From Frankiales bacterium (GTDB lineage: Bacteria; Actinomycetota; Actinomycetes; Mycobacteriales; SCTD01): 64,000 nt of DNA. Position numbers and translations under genes: made by a program. Where the stretch lies: contig JAODND010000035.1 in NCBI GenBank assembly GCA_025465465.1, positions 1-64,000 of the forward strand, given 5' to 3'. The notes below the pieces were generated by a model. That model was not told where the DNA came from and did not search any database. It was given only the letters and a program-made list of their open reading frames with translations. Shown in pieces: positions 7,678 to 15,314 of the stretch (position 1 is the first letter of the stretch; every line of letters begins with the position of its first letter).

Positions 7678-9546
7678 TCAGCGCTGACTCAGCCATGCGG
7701 CCGACGTCGCGCCGAGCTGCGCGGTGATGCGGCCGACCTGGGGTTCGCCGAACCGGAACGCGTAGGACGCGTCGACGAACCTCCCCAGGAGGCCCTCGAC
7801 GTCGGCGGACCATGAGCCGTGGGCGGGCACCTCGACGGTGACCGTCAGCTGCTCGACGAGGGCGTCGTCAGGTCGGTGGACAGACAGCTGGAGGTCGCCG
7901 GCCCAGGGCGCCGGCCGGTCGTTCGCGGCGTGCACGCGGACGCCGTCGAGCCCCTCGTCGGTGAACCAGAGTGCCTGCGGCGCGAGCACCTCCCGCAGGG
8001 CGAGGTAGGGCGGCTTGGGTGTGCCGTCGGACTCGATCACCCCCCAGCCGTGTCCTGGTCGGAGGTCGCGCAGCCACAGCACGATGCCGCCGCGGTTGGG
8101 GGACGCGGCCCGTCGCCAGTCACCGAAGACGTGGGCCATCAGCTCTCCGACGACCAGCTCTCGGGGACGTCCGAGCAGCGCGGCGTAGTGGTCGACGACG
8201 TCGGCGAAGTCCCACTCGGCCCCGTTGTCGCGTGGCACCCAGTCGCCCTTGCTCGACGGGTTCGCGAAGGCGAGGCACTCCGAGGCGAAGCGCACTTCCG
8301 ACGTGCGTACCTCGGAGAGCGGCCGTCGATAGCCCCCCACGCCGAACCAGTGCGCGACCCCTTCGCCCACCCGGAACGGCAGGGCGCCGCCGACAGGGGA
8401 GTTCGGGACCCAGACGGCCTGCTCACCGACCGCTGCAGGCGCCCGGTCGCGCAGGAAGGCGGTCTCCCACAGCGTCGGGTCCAGGCCGAGCATCGCGACC
8501 TGCTGCGCGGTCTCGCTGCCCCCGCAGACGACCGCGAGCGACGGGTGGCCACCGGCGGTGTCGAGGAGGTCGGCGAGCTCCGCGTCGAGGCCGAGCAGGT
8601 CGTGCGGTACGTCGAGGTTGGCCAGGGCGAGGTCGTGCCAGACCAGGACGCCGAGCTCGTCGCAGACCGCGAAGAAGTCGGCGGACTCGTAGGGGGCCAG
8701 GCCGGGGACGCGCAGGATGTTCATGCCGGCGTCGACGGCGAGCTGGACCGTGGCGCGTGGGTGCTCAGGGAACCCGGCCAGCAGCCCCGGCGGGGTCCAC
8801 ACCGCGCCGCGCGCCCAGACGGGGACGCCGTTGACCACCAGGTCGAGCGAGGTGGGGTCGGCGTTGACCAACGACCGGAAGCCGACCCGTGCCACCACCT
8901 CGCCGTCTGCCGTCACGTCGTGCAGCGCCGGGGTGCCGTGGGTGTGCGGCCACCACAGCTCGACATCCGGGATGCGCAGCTCACCCACACCGGTGACGCC
9001 GGCGCAGGTGAGGGTCGCTGTCGCGGTGGACGTCAGCACTCCGGTCGTCCCGTCGAGCGAGGTGCGCAGGCCCAGCGGCTCGCGCCGCGACTCCAGACGC
9101 ACCGGTCGCCACGGGCCGACGACTGGCGGGCCGGGGGCGATGCCTGGGCAGCGACCGATCAACGTCGTGCGGATGAGGCGCAGGTTGCCGTCGTCCACGA
9201 GACGGGTCCGCCAGCGGGCCCGGGGTGGCTTCTGCTCGGGCATCGCGGTGGACAGCGGCAGGCAGCGGATCTCGATGACCGAGCCGATCCGCAGGTCCAC
9301 GGCCAGCCGATGGCGGGCGAACATCGACCGGCAGGTGAGCACGACGGTGCCGTCGACGACCACCTCGTAGGACGTGGCCACCCCGTCCAGCACGAGCTCA
9401 GGGTCGGACGGCACCTCGTGGACCTGGGTGCGGAACACCCAGGTGCGCGCATCGAGGTCGTCGGTGAAGGCCTGGGCCACGGTCCCGGGCACGACGACGG
9501 GGACGACGGTGCCGTCGTCCGCGACCAGCTCCCAGGGACCCAGCAC
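7678..9546 (-). CDS. Glycoside hydrolase family 2 (beta-mannosidase-like) protein
   Basis: A 622-residue cytosolic protein (no signal peptide) with GH2 architecture: an N-terminal sugar-binding beta-sandwich (about 1-155), an immunoglobulin-like domain (160-230), a TIM barrel (240-530) and a beta-rich tail. The candidate acid/base is E345 in HPSLAVVCGGSET, corresponding to the CGNNE motif of beta-mannosidases. The candidate nucleophile is E423 in VRFASECLAF. It is shorter than typical beta-mannosidases (about 800 residues). The start is GTG 9546 without an evident Shine-Dalgarno sequence. It lies 68 nt downstream of the DUF1839 gene and may be the last gene of that carrier-protein operon; the substrate is unknown. 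Confidence 0.82.
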   Translation of the reverse strand: MLGPWELVADDGTVVPVVVPGTVAQAFTDDLDARTWVFRTQVHEVPSDPELVLDGVATSYEVVVDGTVVLTCRSMFARHRLAVDLRIGSVIEIRCLPLSTAMPEQKPPRARWRTRLVDDGNLRLIRTTLIGRCPGIAPGPPVVGPWRPVRLESRREPLGLRTSLDGTTGVLTSTATATLTCAGVTGVGELRIPDVELWWPHTHGTPALHDVTADGEVVARVGFRSLVNADPTSLDLVVNGVPVWARGAVWTPPGLLAGFPEHPRATVQLAVDAGMNILRVPGLAPYESADFFAVCDELGVLVWHDLALANLDVPHDLLGLDAELADLLDTAGGHPSLAVVCGGSETAQQVAMLGLDPTLWETAFLRDRAPAAVGEQAVWVPNSPVGGALPFRVGEGVAHWFGVGGYRRPLSEVRTSEVRFASECLAFANPSSKGDWVPRDNGAEWDFADVVDHYAALLGRPRELVVGELMAHVFGDWRRAASPNRGGIVLWLRDLRPGHGWGVIESDGTPKPPYLALREVLAPQALWFTDEGLDGVRVHAANDRPAPWAGDLQLSVHRPDDALVEQLTVTVEVPAHGSWSADVEGLLGRFVDASYAFRFGEPQVGRITAQLGATSAAWLSQR

Positions 9547-9614
9547 GCGCGTCAGTCTTTCGCAACGTCCTCGGAAGTGGGCCCTGCGCCACGCTCAGGG
9601 GTGAGGACGCAAGG

Positions 9615-10538
9615 TCAGGCGAGGGTGTCGAGGAGTTCGTGGCCGCGCGACCAGTCGGCGTTGAGCGCCTCGACGAGACCGGAGGGGTCGAACGGCTTGC
9701 GGCGCATCAGCCGCATGGTCAGCGTCCGGGTGGTGGCCGACACCGCGTCGAAGGCGGCGGCGGCCTCGGCGCCAGCTTCGCCCAGCACCCAGCGCACGTG
9801 CGCAGCGGCCAGCGCCATGGCGGCGCCGGCCATCCGGGTCGTGGCGAAGGCGAAGACGTGCACCTGCGCGGCGGGCAGGGCGAGCACCTCGTCCAGCTCA
9901 CGTCCGAGCTGCTCGCCGAAAGCGACGAACGGCGACCGCGACGGGCGGCGGAGCAGGTTGTCACGCAGCAGCTCGCGGGCAACGACCGGCAGCTCCGCCG
10001 GTGCCGGTCGCACGCCGTCGAACCGCACCACCTCGACGTAGCCCGGCAGCAGGTCGGGCACGAGGACCCGCTCGAGGTCCTCCCCGTCGAGGACGTGCAG
10101 ACCGGCGTTGTGGAAGTAGACGAGCTTGTCGCTGGCGAGCGTGTCGATCGCGATGGCCGTCTTGACGTGGTCGTTGCGGTAGGAGGTGCCCGCCGTGTCG
10201 GGCAGCCACCAGCTGTCGACCTCCACGATCAGCGTGCGGCCCTGCGCGAGCTGTGACTCCACGTGCGAGCGGATCGACCGATAGGGCTGCAGCTCGTGGA
10301 CGTCGACCCCGAACAGCGCCTCGAGCTCGTCGGGTCGCGGCTTGAAGAAGGTGAACTGGTCGCCTTCGTGGTCCAGGGCAAGCGTGCAGCCCAGCCCGGC
10401 GAGCGGCTCGCGGCCGTGGGCGTGCAGCAGCTCGATGATCACGTCGGTCCAGCAGTTGGTCTCGGGATATCCGAAGTCGGCGCGGTGGACCGGGTGCGGC
10501 TGGTAGGTCGACGGATCCAGCCCCAGCAGAGAGGTCAA
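9615..10538 (-). CDS. DUF1839 family protein
   Basis: A 307-residue protein that I recognise as DUF1839-like. The N-terminal half includes FGYPETNCWTDVIIELLHA, ALDHEGDQFTFFKP, VEVDSWWLPDTAGTSYRN and TAIAIDTL, a pattern of Cys, His, Asp and Asn residues that recalls papain-like or transglutaminase folds, although this is only an impression. The C-terminal half is helical. There is no signal peptide. Its start is TTG 10538, sharing the four bases TTGA with the stop of the amino acid:carrier-protein ligase, so the two are translationally coupled. From memory, DUF1839 genes accompany such ligases in proteobacteria, which would make it a likely recipient or transfer partner for the aminoacyl-carrier protein; this is inference. 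Confidence 0.82.
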   Translation of the reverse strand: MTSLLGLDPSTYQPHPVHRADFGYPETNCWTDVIIELLHAHGREPLAGLGCTLALDHEGDQFTFFKPRPDELEALFGVDVHELQPYRSIRSHVESQLAQGRTLIVEVDSWWLPDTAGTSYRNDHVKTAIAIDTLASDKLVYFHNAGLHVLDGEDLERVLVPDLLPGYVEVVRFDGVRPAPAELPVVARELLRDNLLRRPSRSPFVAFGEQLGRELDEVLALPAAQVHVFAFATTRMAGAAMALAAAHVRWVLGEAGAEAAAAFDAVSATTRTLTMRLMRRKPFDPSGLVEALNADWSRGHELLDTLA

Positions 10539-11452
10539 GACAGCTCTGCCAGCACGTCAGCGGGCCACTGGGACACGTCGGTGCCGTGCGTGAACAGCAG
10601 CGCCAGCACGCACCGCTCCATGCCGAAGCCCAGGCACGCGGTGTGGACCGGGCCCAACCCGAACACCGAGGCGAAGTGGTCCCCGTGGGCGTTGAACGAC
10701 GCGACGGCCGTCGGGTGGTCGCCGCCGACCGGGACGAGGATCTCGAACTTCAGCTTCTGCGCGCGCTGGCTGCGCGCCAGCACCTTGCCGGACCGGCCGA
10801 AGAAGGGGTCGTTCGCCTCGTCGAACACGGCTGGCAGGCCGAGCGACTGGAGGAACTGCAGGGCCCGGTCGCGCCACGCGTCACGCCACGCGCCCACGGT
10901 GTCTGCGGGGCCCGCGCGGACGAGCTCGCGCATGTGGAAGGCCACGAGCCGGCTGGGGTCGTCGGACGGCTCGTGCCGAAACACCCAGGCAGGGCCGGTG
11001 TCGATCGTGATGCCGTCGGGTGGGACCTGCTGACGGGCCAGCGCCGGGTAGACCGGGTGACACGCCGCCGGGACCATGACGATGCCGGCGCTCTGCAGGT
11101 GGCCGCTCCAGTCCTGGTGGGCGTGGGCCTGCTCGCCGAGGGCGAGCGCTTCGGCGTCCTCGCCGTGGAAGGCGAAGACCGACCCGGCGAGCTGGGGGAA
11201 CGACGTGAGGTAGCCGACGGACTCCATGTCGTGGCGGGGCTCGATCGGTGGGAACTCCATGGCCACGGCGCCCTCGTCGGCGACCAGCTTGGAGATGCGG
11301 GCGTCGAGGCGCTGCCGCAGGTCGACGAAGGCCGGGCCCTGCCCGGTGACCCCCGCGACGGACGAGGGGATGAGCAAGCCCTCGGCGACGAGCTTGTCCC
11401 GGAACTCGCCTTGGGACCCGGTTGCCTGCGGGACGTCCATGGCCGAAGCCAT
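10535..11452 (-). CDS. Amino acid:[carrier protein] ligase (class II aaRS homologue)
   Basis: A 305-residue stand-alone catalytic core related to archaeal-type seryl-tRNA synthetase, lacking a tRNA-binding arm. Class II motif 2 is seen as VFRHEP (R159, E161), and motif 3 as GFGMERCVLALL (R280). C131 (AACHPVYP), E176 (HMREL) and C273 (HTACLGFG) are in place to be the three zinc ligands that bind the amino-acid amino group in this family. Characterised homologues in Bradyrhizobium and Agrobacterium load glycine or alanine onto the phosphopantetheine of a dedicated carrier protein instead of tRNA. The start is ATG 11452, overlapping the dehydrogenase stop (TGATG) with AGGAGG just upstream; M5 is an alternative. 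The carrier protein and holo-synthase are encoded in the same operon. Confidence 0.88.
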   Translation of the reverse strand: MASAMDVPQATGSQGEFRDKLVAEGLLIPSSVAGVTGQGPAFVDLRQRLDARISKLVADEGAVAMEFPPIEPRHDMESVGYLTSFPQLAGSVFAFHGEDAEALALGEQAHAHQDWSGHLQSAGIVMVPAACHPVYPALARQQVPPDGITIDTGPAWVFRHEPSDDPSRLVAFHMRELVRAGPADTVGAWRDAWRDRALQFLQSLGLPAVFDEANDPFFGRSGKVLARSQRAQKLKFEILVPVGGDHPTAVASFNAHGDHFASVFGLGPVHTACLGFGMERCVLALLFTHGTDVSQWPADVLAELS

Positions 11453-12573
11453 CAGCCCTCCTTGACGACCATGAGGAGCGAGGCGTTCGTCTCGTGCAGC
11501 CGGTCGTTGCTCACCATCAGCGACGCCGACAGCGAGTCGCGCAGCAGCCGCCCGATGGCGAGCGGGGAGTCGTTGCGGAAGCCCGCGATGCCGGTGATCT
11601 CCAGTGCTCCCTGGCAGATCGAGGCGACCGACCGCGAGACGGAGGTCTTGAGGACGTTGTGGCGCAGCGTCGCGCTCATCGTCTGCAGGGCGGGGCGCCC
11701 GGGTTCGGCATACTCCCGCTGCCAGCGCTCCATCGCCTCGGCGAGCTGCGCGCGGGTGCCGGACAGCTGGTTGTGCAGCTCGGACAGCCGCTGCGCCTTC
11801 ACGCTGTTGGCGTTCGGTCCTGCGGCCTTCACCGACTTCTTGGCGCGCTCGAACGCCTCGACGGCGATGCCGACCCACAGGTGGCTCCAGAGCAGGTGCG
11901 AGACCGGGACCATCGTCTCCGCGCCGAGGGTGACGTAGGGCGTCGGATGGACCTGCTCGGGGGCAAACGTCGCGCTGACGACGAAGCCGGGGGAGCAGGT
12001 GCCGCGCATGCCCAGCGGGTCCCACGTGCCGTTCTTCTGCATGGTCGTCTGGTCGCGCAGGTGCATGACTGCCACCTGGTCGCCGCCGTCGGCGTCCGGG
12101 GCGCGGCGGGTGGTGGTCAGGAAGTCGTCGGCGTACTCGCCGTAGGAGACCGTCGGTGCCTGCTTGACCAGCGTGCAGGTGCCGTCCGGCTGCGGTTCGA
12201 CCGAGGAGATCGAGCGGCCCATGTCGCCCCCGGTGCCGATCTCGGACGTCACCGAGCCGATCAGCCGCTGCTCGCGGGAGAGCTCGGCGAGGTAGCCCTT
12301 CGCCCACGGCCACTCGTCGGTGGACAGCAGGCAGGCGACCTCGATCTGGTGCATGGCGAAGACCATGCCCGTCGCGGAGCAGGCGCGCCCCAGCACGCGG
12401 CAGGCCTCGGCCACCTCGGCGAACGGCACGCCGTCGGCGAGCGCCGACAGCGCCCGGCCGTCCTTGAGCGCGTCGATGCCCTCCTGCGGGAAGCGCGCGT
12501 CGCGGTCGACGGCGTCGACGTGCTCGGCGGCTACCGTCGCGGCGGCAGCGACCCCCGCGAGGAAGTCGCTCAT
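11452..12573 (-). CDS. Acyl-CoA dehydrogenase-like flavoprotein
   Basis: A 373-residue flavoprotein of the acyl-CoA dehydrogenase superfamily. The N-terminal helical domain contains CSATGMVFAMHQIEVACLL. The middle beta domain has IGSVTSEIGTGGDMGRSIS and GTWDPLGMRGTCSPGF, the latter being the FAD/substrate-contacting MRGT motif. The C-terminal domain has QGALEITGIAGFRNDSPLA followed by RLLRDSLSASLM. The usual YEGT catalytic region is not obvious, so the chemistry may differ from classical alpha,beta-dehydrogenation. It sits between the carrier protein (4-nt ATGA overlap) and the aaRS-like ligase (1-nt overlap), so an aminoacyl- or acyl-carrier protein is its likely substrate; this is inference. 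Confidence 0.87.
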   Translation of the reverse strand: MSDFLAGVAAAATVAAEHVDAVDRDARFPQEGIDALKDGRALSALADGVPFAEVAEACRVLGRACSATGMVFAMHQIEVACLLSTDEWPWAKGYLAELSREQRLIGSVTSEIGTGGDMGRSISSVEPQPDGTCTLVKQAPTVSYGEYADDFLTTTRRAPDADGGDQVAVMHLRDQTTMQKNGTWDPLGMRGTCSPGFVVSATFAPEQVHPTPYVTLGAETMVPVSHLLWSHLWVGIAVEAFERAKKSVKAAGPNANSVKAQRLSELHNQLSGTRAQLAEAMERWQREYAEPGRPALQTMSATLRHNVLKTSVSRSVASICQGALEITGIAGFRNDSPLAIGRLLRDSLSASLMVSNDRLHETNASLLMVVKEG

Positions 12574-12824
12574 GCGGCGGCGGCGAGCTCGTTCAGGGCT
12601 GCCCGGATGCTGGCGATGCTCGAGAAGACCTCGCGGGTCAGCATGCGGTCGGGGAACTCGACGTCGAAGGCGTCCTCGAGGCCGAGCATGACGCTGATGC
12701 TGGCGTGCGAGGTCATGCCCGCTGCGTACAGGTCGTCGCTCTCGCCGAGGGACTCGGGCGAGACGGGGAGACGTCCGTGCTCGGAGAGGACGGACAGGAT
12801 GAGATCGTTCATAGGTGTCGTCAT
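12570..12824 (-). CDS. Carrier protein (acyl/aminoacyl carrier protein)
   Basis: An 84-residue carrier protein of the ACP fold. S39, in LYAAGMTSHASI, is the expected phosphopantetheine attachment site; the flanking residues are TSH instead of the usual DSL, as I recall for carrier proteins paired with aaRS-like ligases. Helices II and III are present (SVMLGLEDAFDVEFPDRML, FSSIASIRAALNEL). An acidic surface is preserved. The start is ATG 12824, with a second Met at residue 5. It overlaps the dehydrogenase start by ATGA and follows the holo-ACP synthase by 8 nt, so its activating enzyme is made with it. Confidence 0.9.
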   Translation of the reverse strand: MTTPMNDLILSVLSEHGRLPVSPESLGESDDLYAAGMTSHASISVMLGLEDAFDVEFPDRMLTREVFSSIASIRAALNELAAAA

Positions 12825-12832
12825 CGGCTCTT

Positions 12833-13207
12833 TCAGCCCTTTCCTTCAGCCAAGACCACCGCGCAGGCGGTGTCCCCCTCGTGGCTCAGGCTCACCGAGA
12901 ACGCCGCAAGGCCCTCATGCTCGGCCCGGAGGGCGGCTGAACCTGCCAGCCGAAGCTCGACGTGGCCCCCGTCCTGCCGCAGCACCTCGATGTCACTCCA
13001 CGGCAGTGCGGTGTCCCGGCGAGGCCTGAGCACCTTGATCGCGGCCTCCTTGGCCGCGAAGCGCCCCGCCAGCCGGGCCGGGTCGCCGCCGCAGTCCAGC
13101 AGCTCGCGGGGGGTGTAGACGCGCTCGAGGTAGCGATCGCCGTGGGCGGCGACCGCCTCGCGCACCCCGGTGACCGAGGTGACGTCGATCCCCACGCGCG
13201 AAGCCAT
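12833..13207 (-). CDS. acpS: Holo-[acyl-carrier-protein] synthase
   Basis: A 124-residue AcpS-type phosphopantetheinyl transferase, which moves 4'-phosphopantetheine from CoA to the serine of carrier proteins. D8 (VGIDVTSV) and E54 (GRFAAKEAAIKVL) are the expected Mg2+ ligands, and SLSHEGDTACAVVL closes the fold. It is the first gene of the minus-strand carrier-protein operon, facing glnA2 across an 83-nt gap that should hold promoters for both. The start was chosen at ATG 13207, next to the conserved domain; in-frame ATGs at 13216 and 13219 are possible. Whether this is the only AcpS of the cell (serving fatty-acid ACP too) or a dedicated copy cannot be told here. Confidence 0.9.
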   Translation of the reverse strand: MASRVGIDVTSVTGVREAVAAHGDRYLERVYTPRELLDCGGDPARLAGRFAAKEAAIKVLRPRRDTALPWSDIEVLRQDGGHVELRLAGSAALRAEHEGLAAFSVSLSHEGDTACAVVLAEGKG

Positions 13208-13290
13208 GTCACGCATCATGCCGTCCGTAGGCACTCCGGTCATGCATATGTCGGAACGCGTCGCGGGTGTCACCTGACAGGATGGGAGCC

Positions 13291-14619
13291 ATGGAGAAGC
13301 AGCAGGAGTTCGTGCTCCGCACGCTCGAGGAGCGGGACATCCGCTTTGTCCGGCTCTGGTTCACCGACGTGCTCGGCACCCTGAAGTCCGTCGCGATCGC
13401 GCCGGCCGAGCTCGAGGGCGCCTTCGCCGAGGGCATCGGCTTCGACGGGTCGGCGATCGAGGGCTTCGCCCGGGTCCAGGAGAGCGACATGCTCGCCAAG
13501 CCCGACCCGGCGACGTTCCAGGTGCTGCCGTGGCGCGGTGAGAACCCCGGCACCGCCCGGATGTTCTGCGACATCACGATGCCGGACGGCCAGCCGAGCT
13601 GGGCGGACCCTCGGCACGTGCTGCGCCGGGCGCTGGCCAAGGCCAAGGACGCCGGCTTCACCTTCTACACGCACCCCGAGATCGAGTTCTTCCTGTTGAA
13701 GGGCGCGGAGCAGCCGCCCGTCCCGGTCGACATGGGCGGCTACTTCGACCTGACGCCGCACGACGTCAGCCACGACTTCCGACGCACCACCATCACGATG
13801 CTGGAGCGGCTCGGGATCTCGGTGGAGTTCAGCCACCACGAGGTCGCGCCGGGCCAGCAGGAGATCGACCTGCGCTACGCCGACGCGCTGTCGACGGCCG
13901 ACAACATCCTGACGACGCGGCACGTCATCAAGGAGGTCGCGCTGACCCAGGGCGTGTACGCGACCTTCATGCCCAAGCCGTTCAGCGACCAGCCCGGATC
14001 CGCGATGCACACGCACCTGTCACTGTTCGAGGGCGACCAGAACGCCTTCTTCGACGGCAACGACCCACTGCACCTGTCCTCGGTCGCGAAGCACTTCATC
14101 GCCGGGCTGCTCAAGCACGCCGCGGAGATCACCGCCGTGACCAACCAGTGGGTCAACTCCTACAAGCGCCTGACCTGGGGCGGTGAGGCGCCGAACTATG
14201 TCTGCTGGGGCAGCAACAACCGCTCCGCGATGGTCCGGGTGCCGATGTACAAGCCGACCAAGGGCAACAGCACCCGCATCGAGGTGCGCAGCCCGGACAG
14301 CGCCACCAACCCCTACCTCTGCTTCGCGCTCCTGCTGGCGGCCGGGCTGAAGGGCATCGAGGAGGAGTACCCGCTCCCGGCCGGGGCCGAGGACGACGTG
14401 TGGTCGCTGACCGACGCCGAGCGCCGGAAGATGGGGATCGTCCCGCTGCCCGGCTCGCTGGCGGATGCCATCTCGGTGATGGAGGGCAGCGAACTCGTGG
14501 CCGAGACCCTCGGCGAGCACGTCTTCGACTTCTTCCTGCGCAACAAGCGGGACGAGTGGGCGGCGTACCGGCAGCAGGTGACCCCCTTCGAGCTCGACCG
14601 CTACCTCCCGGTGCTGTGA
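13291..14619 (+). CDS. glnA2: Glutamine synthetase GlnA2-type
   Basis: A 442-residue type I-like glutamine synthetase; it condenses glutamate and ammonia with ATP. The N-terminus (MEKQQEFVLRTLEERDIR) matches mycobacterial GlnA2 closely, which fixes the start at ATG 13291. The active-site landmarks are IGFDGSAIEGFARV, EIEFFLL, HHEVAPGQQEIDLRY, GSAMHTHLSLF, NSYKRL and NRSAMVRVP. I see no NLYDLPPE-type adenylylation tyrosine sequence, as expected for GlnA2. Its neighbour glnE, two genes downstream, encodes the adenylyltransferase that would act on GlnA1 elsewhere in the genome. The gene overlaps the amidotransferase start (GTGA). Confidence 0.93.
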   Translation: MEKQQEFVLRTLEERDIRFVRLWFTDVLGTLKSVAIAPAELEGAFAEGIGFDGSAIEGFARVQESDMLAKPDPATFQVLPWRGENPGTARMFCDITMPDGQPSWADPRHVLRRALAKAKDAGFTFYTHPEIEFFLLKGAEQPPVPVDMGGYFDLTPHDVSHDFRRTTITMLERLGISVEFSHHEVAPGQQEIDLRYADALSTADNILTTRHVIKEVALTQGVYATFMPKPFSDQPGSAMHTHLSLFEGDQNAFFDGNDPLHLSSVAKHFIAGLLKHAAEITAVTNQWVNSYKRLTWGGEAPNYVCWGSNNRSAMVRVPMYKPTKGNSTRIEVRSPDSATNPYLCFALLLAAGLKGIEEEYPLPAGAEDDVWSLTDAERRKMGIVPLPGSLADAISVMEGSELVAETLGEHVFDFFLRNKRDEWAAYRQQVTPFELDRYLPVL

Positions 14620-15314
14620 CCGCGCTCGTCATCACGCACACCGAGTCCGAGGGCCCGGGTCTGCTCAGCAGCTGGCTGCCCGAGGCCGGGCTCGGGCTGG
14701 AGGTGGTCGAGCCGTGGCGCGGCGACCAGCTGCCCGCCTCGCTCGACGGCTTCGAGGCGCTGGTCGTCCTGGGCGGTCCGCATCAGGCCTGGGACGACGG
14801 CAGCGCACCCTGGCTGGGGGGGACCAAGGCACTGATCCGCAAGGCCGTCGGTGCCGAGCTGCCCACGTTGGGTGTGTGCCTCGGGGCGCAGCTGCTCGCC
14901 GAGGCGACAGGGGGGCGGGTGGCGCCGTCGGCCAACGGCCCCGAGCTGGGCGCCCGGCTGGTCGGCAAGCGCGACCTCGCCGGCAACGACCCGCTGTTCT
15001 GGGACCTGCCGCTGTCACCCATCGTCGTGCAGTGGCACTACGACGAGGTCACGGAGCTGCCGCCCGGCGCGACGCTGCTGATGTCCTCGCCGTCCCACCC
15101 GCACCAGGCCTTCAGGGTCGGCGCCAAGGCGTGGGGCATCCAGTTCCACGTCGAATCCGACGCGGGCATGCTGACCCGCTGGGTCGAGCAGGACCGGGAC
15201 ACCCTCGCCGACCCGGCGGCGACCCTCGCGGGCATGCTCGAGGTGGTGCCCGAGATCGAGGAGGTCTGGGGCGAGGTCCTCCGGCGGTTCGCGGAGCTCG
15301 CCCTCATGCTGTGA
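14616..15314 (+). CDS. Type 1 glutamine amidotransferase (class I GATase)
   Basis: A 232-residue single-domain class I amidotransferase of the GMP synthase-like/GuaA-N type. The nucleophile is C88 in LGVCLGAQLLA, and H178/E180 in GIQFHVE complete the triad. The start is GTG 14616, sharing GTGA with the glnA2 stop; the end shares GTGA with the glnE start. Members often lack a fused synthase and have unknown partners; some act as gamma-glutamyl hydrolases. Its position between glutamine synthetase and its adenylyltransferase suggests a part in glutamine or gamma-glutamyl metabolism; this is inference from context. Confidence 0.88.
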   Translation: MTALVITHTESEGPGLLSSWLPEAGLGLEVVEPWRGDQLPASLDGFEALVVLGGPHQAWDDGSAPWLGGTKALIRKAVGAELPTLGVCLGAQLLAEATGGRVAPSANGPELGARLVGKRDLAGNDPLFWDLPLSPIVVQWHYDEVTELPPGATLLMSSPSHPHQAFRVGAKAWGIQFHVESDAGMLTRWVEQDRDTLADPAATLAGMLEVVPEIEEVWGEVLRRFAELALML

